A stretch of 32,654 bases of DNA from Streptococcus sanguinis (GTDB lineage: Bacteria; Bacillota; Bacilli; Lactobacillales; Streptococcaceae). The stretch spans positions 1 through 32,654 of the forward strand of contig NZ_RJMM01000024.1 in NCBI RefSeq assembly GCF_003943655.1, given 5' to 3'. The position numbers and the translations under genes are program-made. The number at the start of each line of letters is the position of its first letter. The stretch's first letter is position 1. The notes under the pieces were generated by a model, which did not search any database, was not told the DNA's origin, and was given only the letters and a program-made list of their open reading frames with translations. This document shows, in pieces, positions 25,671-32,654 of this stretch.

Positions 25671-26213
25671 TTATTCTTCTTTAAGTCCTTGCCCCTTCAA
25701 ATAATCAAAGACAACTTCTGGTTTATCTTGAAGTTTCCTGAAGAAAGTCTGACTACTTTCAGAGTCACTTGCTGATTGAATCAACTGTTCTTGATCTATT
25801 TTACTGAGATCAAAGTCAAAAATGGCTATAGCGTTTTTCTTGTCTTCAGAAATTTTAAGATGAATTTTAAGTCCTTTTAGCTTTTCTTGGTTTTCAATCA
25901 TGGGACTTTTCTTAAGATCTTCTCTATAGGATTTCGTTAATTCTTCGACGCTCATTTTTTGATTTTCTTCAGGGATGGCCTGGCTGGAAATGAGCTGGAA
26001 AGATAGGATCTTGTCTTTAGTATAGAAAACTTTGACTGAATTAGTATAATACTCATCAATTTTATTAGAAAAAGTTTTTGTCTTCGTCTTTTCTTCTTTA
26101 GTCTTGCTTTGACTCTGATTTTGCTTGGGTTTGTTTTCTTGCTGATTCTGATTAGGCATACTGCAGGCAGTCAGGGTCAGCAGACAAGCACAGGCTAAGA
26201 GAATTTTCTTCAC
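25671..26213 (-). CDS. Putative lipoprotein, DUF1307/YehR-like
   Basis: A 180-residue secreted lipoprotein: signal peptide MKKILLACACLLTLTAC with lipobox L14-T-A-C17, then a Gln/Lys/Asn-rich linker (about 18-47), then a globular domain. YYTNSVKVFYTKDKILSFQ and KMSVEELTKSYREDLKKS resemble DUF1307 lipoproteins, whose function is unknown. The start is GTG at 26211-26213, with GGAG 9 bases upstream; no ATG fits the signal peptide. It has its own extended -10 promoter and is divergent from polC. Confidence 0.75.
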   Translation of the reverse strand: MKKILLACACLLTLTACSMPNQNQQENKPKQNQSQSKTKEEKTKTKTFSNKIDEYYTNSVKVFYTKDKILSFQLISSQAIPEENQKMSVEELTKSYREDLKKSPMIENQEKLKGLKIHLKISEDKKNAIAIFDFDLSKIDQEQLIQSASDSESSQTFFRKLQDKPEVVFDYLKGQGLKEE

Positions 26214-26246
26214 AATTAAGTCTCCTTTTGATAAATGTTTTTTTCT

Positions 26247-26255
26247 ATTATATCA
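26247..26255 (-). promoter_or_regulatory. Extended -10 promoter of the lipoprotein gene
   Basis: On the minus strand TGATATAAT (TG plus perfect -10) lies 33 bases before the GTG start. The -35 is weak, as expected for extended -10 promoters. Confidence 0.6.
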
Positions 26256-26324
26256 TAACTTAGCATCATGAAAAACGACTTAATAATTGTGTAGGAACTA
26301 GCGCTTTGCCCTATTCTTTTTCTG

Positions 26325-26353
26325 TCGAAAAAAGTGCTGATTTATGGTAAAAT
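26325..26353 (+). promoter_or_regulatory. polC promoter
   Basis: TCGAAA (26325-26330), a 17-base spacer and TAAAAT (26348-26353) with TGG before it (extended -10), 27 bases before the start codon. Confidence 0.55.
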
Positions 26354-26380
26354 AGGGTCACTACTGTACGAGGAAATGTC

Positions 26381-29300
26381 ATGTCAAACAAGTTTGAAAT
26401 TTTAATGCATCAGCTGGATATGCCACTGGAAATGAGAAATTCAGAGGCCTTTTTGAATGCAGAAATTGAGAAGGTTCTGGTCCACAAGGTCAGTCGGGTC
26501 TGGGAGTTTCATTTTTCTTTTGCGAATATTCTGCCCATTGAGATTTTTCGGGAATTGCAGAAACGCCTAGCTCAAGAGTTTTCGAAGACAGGCAATCAAG
26601 CTATTTTTGAAATTCACTGTCAGGCTCCCCAGGTATCGGATGAGATCTTGCAGGCTTATTACCAGCTGGCCTTTGAGGAAGGTCCATGTGCCAGCCATGG
26701 CTTCAAGAGTCTGTATCAGGATTTGCGGGTTCATTTGGATGGGGACAAGCTGCTGATTGAGGGGGCTTCGACCATTGATACGGAGCATTTTCGCAAGAAT
26801 CACCTGCCCAATCTCAGCCAGCAGCTGATCAAGTACGGCTTTCCTCAGCTGACCTGTCAGGTTCAGCACAGCGATGAGCTGACCCAGCAGCAAGCGGAGA
26901 ATTTCCAGGCGGAGAATGATAAGATTGTCCAGGCGGCCAATGAAGAGGCGCTCAAAGCCATGGAATCCCTGCAGCAGATGGCACCGCCGCCAGAGGAAAA
27001 GCCAGCCTATGACTTCCAAGCTCGCAAGGCGGCGGCTAAGCCAAAGCTGGACAAGGCAGAGACTACCCCTATGATTGAAGTTCAGACTGAGGAAAATCGT
27101 CTGGTCTTTGAGGGAATGGTCTTTGACCTAGAGCAGAAAGTTACTCGGACCGGCCGGGTCTTGCTCAATTTCAAGATGACAGACTACACTTCTAGCTTTT
27201 CCTTGCAGAAATGGATGAAAAACGAAGAAGAAGCCAAGAAGTTTGACATGATTAAGAAAGGCGCCTGGCTGCGCGTGCGGGGAAATGTGGAGATGAACAA
27301 TTTCACCCGCGACCTGACCATGAATGTGCAGGATGTGCAGGCCGTCACCCACTATGAGCGCAAGGACTTGATGCCTGAGGGGCAGAAGCGGGTTGAATTT
27401 CACGCCCATACCAATATGTCTACTATGGATGCCCTGCCTGAGGTCGAGGAAATCGTGGCAACGGCCGCAAAGTGGGGCCACAAGGCTGTCGCCATTACCG
27501 ACCATGGCAATGTGCAGAGCTTTCCCCATGGCTACAAAGCTGCTAAGAAAGCTGGTATTCAGCTGATTTATGGTATGGAGGCCAATATAGTAGAGGACCG
27601 GGTGCCCATCGTCTACAATGAAGTGGACATGGAGCTGAGCGATGCGACCTATGTAGTCTTTGACGTCGAAACAACAGGGCTTTCGGCGGTCTACAATGAC
27701 TTGATTCAAGTTGCGGCCAGCAAGATGCACAAGGGCAATATCATCGCTGAGTTTGATGAGTTTATCAATCCTGGGCATCCTCTGTCGGCCTTTACGACGG
27801 ACTTGACTGGGATTACTGATGAGCATGTCCGCAATGCCAAGCCACTGGAGCAGGTGCTGAAAGAGTTTCAGGAATTTTGCCAGGACAGCGTCCTCGTTGC
27901 CCATAATGCCACCTTTGACGTGGGCTTTATGAATGTCAACTATGAGCGTCATGGCCTGCCAAAAATTACCCAGCCAGTCATTGACACGCTGGAATTTGCC
28001 CGCAACCTCTATCCGGAGTACAAGCGCCATGGTCTGGGGCCTTTGACCAAGCGTTTCCAGATTGCTCTGGAGCACCACCATATGGCCAACTATGATGCGG
28101 AAGCGACGGGTCGCCTCCTCTTTATCTTTATCAAGGATGTGGCTGAAAAGCATGGTGTGACCAATCTCAAGGATTTGAATACGGATCTGGTCGATGAGAA
28201 TTCCTACAAGAAGGCTCGGGTCAAGCATGCGACCATTTATGTGAAAAATCAGACGGGATTAAAAAATATTTTCAAGTTAGTCAGTCTGTCCAATACCAAG
28301 TATTTTGAAGGTGTCCCTCGGATTCCACGGACTGTGCTGGATGCCCATCGAGAAGGCCTGATTCTGGGCTCAGCCTGTTCAGAAGGCGAAGTCTATGATG
28401 CTGTTGTCTCTCAGGGGGTGGATGCGGCTGTCGAAGTGGCCAAGTATTATGACTTTATCGAGGTCATGCCACCAGCTATCTATGAGCCACTGATTGCCAA
28501 GGAGCAAATCAAGGACCAGGAAGAACTGCAGACCATAATTCGCAATCTGATTGAGGTTGGCGATCGCTTGGGCAAGCCTGTCCTTGCGACGGGGAACGTC
28601 CACTATATCGAGCCGGAAGAAGAGATTTATCGTGAAATTATCGTCCGGAGTCTCGGTCAGGGAGCCATGATTAACCGGACCATTGGTCACGGTGAAAATG
28701 CCCAGCCGGCTCCGCTTCCTAAGGCCCACTTCCGAACCACCAATGAGATGCTGGACGAATTTGCCTTCCTGGGCGAGGATTTGGCTAAGAAGCTAGTCAT
28801 CACCAATCCGAATCAGCTGGCCGAGACCTTTGAGCCGGTTGAGGTAGTTAAGAGCGACCTCTATACGCCTTTCATTGAAAAGGCCGAGGAGACGGTTGCT
28901 GAGCTGACCTATCAAAAAGCCTTTGAGATTTATGGCAATCCGCTGCCTGATATCGTGGACTTGCGGATTGAAAAGGAGCTGACCTCTATCTTGGGGAATG
29001 GCTTCGCCGTGATTTATCTGGCTTCGCAGATGCTGGTACAACGCTCCAACGAGCGGGGCTATCTGGTAGGTTCGCGGGGGTCTGTCGGATCCAGCTTTGT
29101 CGCGACCATGATTGGGATTACCGAGGTTAATCCCTTGTCACCCCACTATGTCTGTGGCAAATGCCAATACAGCGAGTTTATCACAGATGGCTCCTATGGT
29201 TCAGGCTTTGATATGCCGGATAAGGACTGTCCAGAATGTGGCCACAAGCTGAGCAAGAACGGTCAGGATATTCCTTTTGAGACCTTCCTTGGGTTTGACG

Positions 29301-30769
29301 GGGACAAGGTACCCGATATTGATTTGAACTTCTCCGGAGAGGATCAGCCAAGCGCCCATTTGGACGTGCGGGATATCTTTGGTGCGGAGTATGCCTTTCG
29401 GGCTGGTACCGTTGGTACCGTTGCGGCTAAGACGGCCTATGGATTTGTCAAGGGATATGAGCGCGATTACGGGAAGTTCTATCGGGACGCAGAAGTTGAG
29501 CGTCTGGCGCAGGGAGCTGCCGGAGTCAAGCGGACGACTGGACAACACCCGGGTGGAATCGTTGTTATCCCTAACTACATGGATGTTTATGACTTTACAC
29601 CGGTCCAATATCCAGCTGACGATGTGACGGCCGAGTGGCAGACCACCCACTTTAACTTTCATGATATCGATGAAAATGTCCTCAAGCTAGACGTTCTGGG
29701 ACACGATGATCCGACCATGATTCGGAAGCTTCAGGACTTGTCTGGCATTGATCCAAATGACATTCCTATGGATGATGCCGGTGTCATGGCCCTCTTTTCT
29801 GGGACAGACATTCTGGGGGTGACTCAGGAGCAAATCGGCACGCCGACTGGTATGCTGGGAATTCCGGAGTTTGGAACCAATTTTGTACGGGGCATGGTTG
29901 ACGAGACCCATCCGACCACCTTTGCGGAGCTCTTACAGCTATCTGGTCTCTCTCATGGTACGGACGTATGGCTGGGCAATGCTCAGGACTTGATCAAGCA
30001 AGGGATTGCTGACCTGTCTACCGTTATCGGCTGTCGGGACGACATCATGGTTTACCTCATGCACAAGGGCTTGGATCCTAAGATGGCCTTTACGATCATG
30101 GAGCGCGTGCGGAAGGGCCTTTGGCTGAAGATTTCTGAAGAAGAGCGCAATGGCTACATCGCAGCCATGAAGAAAAACAATGTGCCAGAGTGGTACATCG
30201 AGTCCTGTGGAAAGATCAAGTACATGTTCCCCAAGGCCCATGCGGCAGCCTATGTTATGATGGCCCTGCGGGTGGCCTATTTCAAGGTGCATCATCCGAT
30301 TTATTACTACTGTGCTTATTTCTCCATCCGGGCTAAGGCCTTTGATATCAAGACCATGAGTGGTGGTCTTGATGCCGTCAAACGCCGGATGAACGAAATC
30401 GCTGAAAAGCGCAAGAACAACGAAGCTTCCAATGTAGAAATTGACCTTTATACGACTCTGGAAATCGTCAATGAAATGCTGGAGCGAGGCTTCAAATTCG
30501 GAAAGCTGGATCTCTACAAGAGCCATGCGACTGAGTTTCTCATCGAAGAGGATACCCTTATCCCACCATTCTCTGCTATGGACGGTCTGGGTGACAACGT
30601 TGCCCGCCAAGTAGTCAGAGCGCGCGAAGAAGGCGAATTTCTCTCTAAGACAGAGCTCCGCAAACGTGGCGGTCTCTCTAGCACCCTAGTTGAAAAAATG
30701 GACGACATGGGAATCCTGGGCAATATGCCTGAAGATAACCAGTTGAGTTTGTTTGATGAGTTTTTCTAA
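26381..30769 (+). CDS. polC: DNA polymerase III alpha subunit, Gram-positive type PolC
   Basis: This 1462-residue replicative polymerase matches the usual PolC length. Domains in order: N-terminal region, OB fold (about 230-325), PHP domain split by the exonuclease ([15 protein letters not shown] at about 337), an inserted DnaQ-like 3'-5' exonuclease ([17 protein letters not shown] at about 426; [12 protein letters not shown] at about 506), and the rest of PHP. A four-Cys zinc motif (CGKC and CPEC, about 923-950) precedes the polymerase palm ([10 protein letters not shown], about 977). [16 protein letters not shown] and the C-terminal ending [10 protein letters not shown], a beta-clamp-binding motif (QLSLF), complete it. 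It has proofreading built in, unlike DnaE. GAGGAAATG precedes ATG 26381. No defects were seen. Confidence 0.97.
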   Translation: MSNKFEILMHQLDMPLEMRNSEAFLNAEIEKVLVHKVSRVWEFHFSFANILPIEIFRELQKRLAQEFSKTGNQAIFEIHCQAPQVSDEILQAYYQLAFEEGPCASHGFKSLYQDLRVHLDGDKLLIEGASTIDTEHFRKNHLPNLSQQLIKYGFPQLTCQVQHSDELTQQQAENFQAENDKIVQAANEEALKAMESLQQMAPPPEEKPAYDFQARKAAAKPKLDKAETTPMIEVQTEENRLVFEGMVFDLEQKVTRTGRVLLNFKMTDYTSSFSLQKWMKNEEEAKKFDMIKKGAWLRVRGNVEMNNFTRDLTMNVQDVQAVTHYERKDLMPEGQKRVEFHAHTNMSTMDALPEVEEIVATAAKWGHKAVAITDHGNVQSFPHGYKAAKKAGIQLIYGMEANIVEDRVPIVYNEVDMELSDATYVVFDVETTGLSAVYNDLIQVAASKMHKGNIIAEFDEFINPGHPLSAFTTDLTGITDEHVRNAKPLEQVLKEFQEFCQDSVLVAHNATFDVGFMNVNYERHGLPKITQPVIDTLEFARNLYPEYKRHGLGPLTKRFQIALEHHHMANYDAEATGRLLFIFIKDVAEKHGVTNLKDLNTDLVDENSYKKARVKHATIYVKNQTGLKNIFKLVSLSNTKYFEGVPRIPRTVLDAHREGLILGSACSEGEVYDAVVSQGVDAAVEVAKYYDFIEVMPPAIYEPLIAKEQIKDQEELQTIIRNLIEVGDRLGKPVLATGNVHYIEPEEEIYREIIVRSLGQGAMINRTIGHGENAQPAPLPKAHFRTTNEMLDEFAFLGEDLAKKLVITNPNQLAETFEPVEVVKSDLYTPFIEKAEETVAELTYQKAFEIYGNPLPDIVDLRIEKELTSILGNGFAVIYLASQMLVQRSNERGYLVGSRGSVGSSFVATMIGITEVNPLSPHYVCGKCQYSEFITDGSYGSGFDMPDKDCPECGHKLSKNGQDIPFETFLGFDGDKVPDIDLNFSGEDQPSAHLDVRDIFGAEYAFRAGTVGTVAAKTAYGFVKGYERDYGKFYRDAEVERLAQGAAGVKRTTGQHPGGIVVIPNYMDVYDFTPVQYPADDVTAEWQTTHFNFHDIDENVLKLDVLGHDDPTMIRKLQDLSGIDPNDIPMDDAGVMALFSGTDILGVTQEQIGTPTGMLGIPEFGTNFVRGMVDETHPTTFAELLQLSGLSHGTDVWLGNAQDLIKQGIADLSTVIGCRDDIMVYLMHKGLDPKMAFTIMERVRKGLWLKISEEERNGYIAAMKKNNVPEWYIESCGKIKYMFPKAHAAAYVMMALRVAYFKVHHPIYYYCAYFSIRAKAFDIKTMSGGLDAVKRRMNEIAEKRKNNEASNVEIDLYTTLEIVNEMLERGFKFGKLDLYKSHATEFLIEEDTLIPPFSAMDGLGDNVARQVVRAREEGEFLSKTELRKRGGLSSTLVEKMDDMGILGNMPEDNQLSLFDEFF

Positions 30770-30975
30770 ATAAAACTAGAAAAATAGCAAGGCTTTTGAA
30801 AAGTCAAGGTTTTCAACATTAACTATCTTGATTGGGATTAGGATGATTCTTTTTTAGAAGAACACTCTGTCTAAGTTGTTGATAGTCTATTTGAGAATCT
30901 ATAGTTATTGGAACAGTTTCTATCTCTTTGATAGTGCAGAAACTAGCAATGAAGCGTGAAGCATATTAATGTATT

Positions 30976-30981
30976 TATAAT
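30976..30981 (+). promoter_or_regulatory. Possible -10 element of the accessory operon
   Basis: TATAAT 60 bases before the start codon, with no recognisable -35 at 17 bases. The 271-base gap after polC also contains a small hairpin CTATC/GATAG (30920-30934) and no clear polC terminator. Confidence 0.35.
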
Positions 30982-31040
30982 TTAGAAATGAATGATAGCT
31001 CACCTGATTAAAGAGGTAGTAATCTGAAGGAGGAAATAGA

Positions 31041-32306
31041 TTGGCTGGGGAAAAAAACAATGCAACATCCAGTTGGAGTGGATATAACCATCAAGGTCAG
31101 GTTGGTATTTTTCTTGCTTTGAAAGAACTAAGTGAGTTGATTCAGAACGATGAAGATTTTAGGGGTTACTCTGTTCAATTTGAAAAAGAAGATGGAGAGG
31201 ATATTGATATAGTGAAAGGGATTGAAGTTATATCAAGACATCAAGTAAAGGCAAATAAAAATAAAAAGAATCTTAATGATTATAAAGATGTACTAACTGG
31301 ATTTAAGGAAGATGGAGTTGAAGAAAATTCTAGATACTTACATACAATTTGTGATGTAATTGGCTTTGAATTATCAGAAGAGGAGTTTAAAGAACTACCA
31401 TATAAACCCAAATTTATTTCAAATGATAAAAATGTTAAACTATACGAGTATCCTGATGGTTGCAAGTATTGTGACTTGAGTAATGTTAGTGAGTCTAAAA
31501 TAGATAGTTTTTGTAAGGAAGAAATAAAAAGTTTACTCATTGCACATAGTCCTAGCCTGAAAGATGATGATGAACATATTAAAGAAACTTTATTTGAACT
31601 GAAAAATTTACTGTGCACAAAAATAAGAGAGGCGCATGAAGATGGAGGAAGTGCAAATCCAGTAATTTTATTTCCAGAGATTTACAATATTGTTACTTCT
31701 ACTGAAAAACGCGAAAGACAATCAATTCGTAGAGCAAAAGGGTTATTTTCACTTTATTGGAATGAAAATTTTGATAATGATGTTGATAATACAATAATAA
31801 ATGAAATTCTAAATTTAGCTGATGATGACTTTAAAAATCTATTAATTGACATGCATCCCGATAATAGCATTTCGAAACTACAAGATTTGAATAATCTAGA
31901 TAATTTGATTGATAGAGATAGTATTAAATATATTTTGTATAATTTTTTTAGGTGGTATAAAAAAGAAAAATTTATATTAAATAACTTGTATTATCAAACT
32001 AATCAGGAGTCGTTTAGGTTAAGTATGGTTCACCAACCAAAAGCTGCTGCTGGTGAAGTTAAAAATGACATTATGAAAAATATTGGATTTATAAGAGCTA
32101 GTTTTAATACAGATTATTTGATCAATATGAATATTGAAGGCAAAAAATTTTTTGAAGTTCAACCTATAGATGAAGAGGGAAAAGAAAAATTGAAGACTGG
32201 ATTACTGGGGAAGGAGAAGGATAATATATTTTCAATTAATTTAGAATATATAGACTATGAGAAAACTGTTCTAAAATTGAGGGAGGATCAAAATAGTGAT
32301 GAATAA
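31041..32306 (+). CDS. Putative ABC-3C (three-component) system effector with REase-like N-terminus
   Basis: A 421-residue protein, AT-rich in codon use unlike polC. The N-terminus has the pattern of DUF4297/Cap4-like and related nuclease domains: GYNHQG (14-19), an acidic cluster with E53, D54 and D56 (EDGEDIDI), and QVK (68-70). Together these resemble the E-D-QxK active site of the restriction-endonuclease fold. The middle has YEYPDGCKYCDLSNV, a pattern I associate with the ABC-3C C-terminal-domain family proteins (CTD7-like). The start is TTG 31041: AAGGAGG is 7 bases upstream and no ATG is near. The next gene overlaps it by 8 bases. Nuclease activity and defence function are inference from motifs and context. 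Confidence 0.6.
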   Translation: MAGEKNNATSSWSGYNHQGQVGIFLALKELSELIQNDEDFRGYSVQFEKEDGEDIDIVKGIEVISRHQVKANKNKKNLNDYKDVLTGFKEDGVEENSRYLHTICDVIGFELSEEEFKELPYKPKFISNDKNVKLYEYPDGCKYCDLSNVSESKIDSFCKEEIKSLLIAHSPSLKDDDEHIKETLFELKNLLCTKIREAHEDGGSANPVILFPEIYNIVTSTEKRERQSIRRAKGLFSLYWNENFDNDVDNTIINEILNLADDDFKNLLIDMHPDNSISKLQDLNNLDNLIDRDSIKYILYNFFRWYKKEKFILNNLYYQTNQESFRLSMVHQPKAAAGEVKNDIMKNIGFIRASFNTDYLINMNIEGKKFFEVQPIDEEGKEKLKTGLLGKEKDNIFSINLEYIDYEKTVLKLREDQNSDE

Positions 32307-32654
32307 CTTCATGAAAAAAATTTTAGAAAAGGATGACTATCATTGTATTGACCAAGGTATTGAATTGTGGAATAATAACAATGAATTTTTTATAATTCAA
32401 GAATATGATGTAGAAGAATTGGAATCAAGTGGTGACAAAACACAAAATTTTTTTACTTGTGAAAAGACGAATCAGCTAATATCGGAATTTGAAAAAATTC
32501 AAGATAATAAAATAAAAAAGAATACATCCTTATTTGTGTCTGTGAAAGTTAATAATATTAAAGAAGTATATGAACGGTTTAAGAATATAGCCATGAGAAT
32601 CGAAGAAGATGAATACTATTTTAGGAAGTATATTATTTTTTATACCGATAAAGG
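32299..32654 (+). CDS. Putative ABC-3C middle component (MC1-like), truncated by the window edge
   Basis: An open frame starts at ATG 32299 (or GTG 32296, better spaced from GGGAGG at 32281-32286) and overlaps the previous stop by 8 bases, so coupling is likely. 118 codons are visible. The sequence IKKNTSLFVSVKVNNI and IEEDEYYFRKYIIFYTDK resembles the middle component 1 proteins of ABC-3C systems, small linkers between effector and ATPase. No stop is reached. An SMC/Rad50-like or AAA-type ABC ATPase would be expected next; it lies outside the window. Very AT-rich. Confidence 0.55.
   Translation, partial: MNNFMKKILEKDDYHCIDQGIELWNNNNEFFIIQEYDVEELESSGDKTQNFFTCEKTNQLISEFEKIQDNKIKKNTSLFVSVKVNNIKEVYERFKNIAMRIEEDEYYFRKYIIFYTDK

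Noticed and set aside
27128-28228. A 366-codon open frame on the minus strand inside polC, and other long antisense frames (29201-29662, 29939-30610, 13425-14012)
   Set aside because: They are fully antisense to well-recognised genes, lack ribosome binding sites and recognisable domains, and reflect the codon bias of the sense gene.

Overview
The window looks like chromosome from an oral viridans Streptococcus, probably of the sanguinis/mitis lineage. The reasons are ClpL with an Asn-rich N-terminus, Gram-positive PolC, Eep/RseP, UppS, CdsA and ProS in streptococcal order, lipobox-type lipoproteins, and AGGAGG-type ribosome binding sites. The species is an inference; there is no rRNA or tRNA to anchor it.

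Layout. (1) 1-250: the right end of an IS200/IS605-type element (C-terminus of TnpA and its right-end hairpins). (2) 306-10162: an L-fucose locus. A leftward DeoR-family repressor diverges from a rightward operon: class II aldolase, L-fucose isomerase, orphan PTS EIIB-like and EIIA-like proteins, a ribose-type ABC importer (double ATPase, permease, lipoprotein receptor), a RhaB-type FGGY kinase and FucU mutarotase. (3) 10264-11566: a separately promoted iron-dependent lactaldehyde/propanediol oxidoreductase with a near-consensus Rex box. Together these genes would import free L-fucose, adjust its anomer, isomerise it to fuculose, phosphorylate and cleave it to DHAP plus L-lactaldehyde, and reduce the lactaldehyde with NADH. 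(4) 11567-14182: clpL behind a long, repeat-rich leader and a promoter flanked by two identical palindromes. (5) 14260-16447: a serine beta-lactamase-like hydrolase and a CPBP-type membrane protease, followed by a small unknown HTH-like protein with its own terminator. (6) 16867-17416: 550 bases without a recognised gene, holding a diverged 88-bp tandem repeat, a cre-like site and the tkt promoter. (7) 17417-25146: transketolase, then yajC, then uppS-cdsA-eep-proS (isoprenoid carrier, phospholipid, intramembrane protease and tRNA charging genes). (8) 25150-26252: a small PH-domain protein convergent with a lipoprotein. (9) 26325-30769: polC. (10) 31041 to the end: an AT-rich accessory segment encoding what looks like an ABC-three-component (ABC-3C) conflict system. 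Its first gene has a restriction-endonuclease-like N-terminus, and its second gene runs off the window.

The points most worth following up are the putative ABC-3C system, the clpL leader architecture, the orphan PTS EIIA/EIIB pair inside an ABC-sugar operon, the helically phased TGAAC operator pairs of the fucose repressor, and the Rex box upstream of the alcohol dehydrogenase. All site predictions were made by eye and no database search was run.
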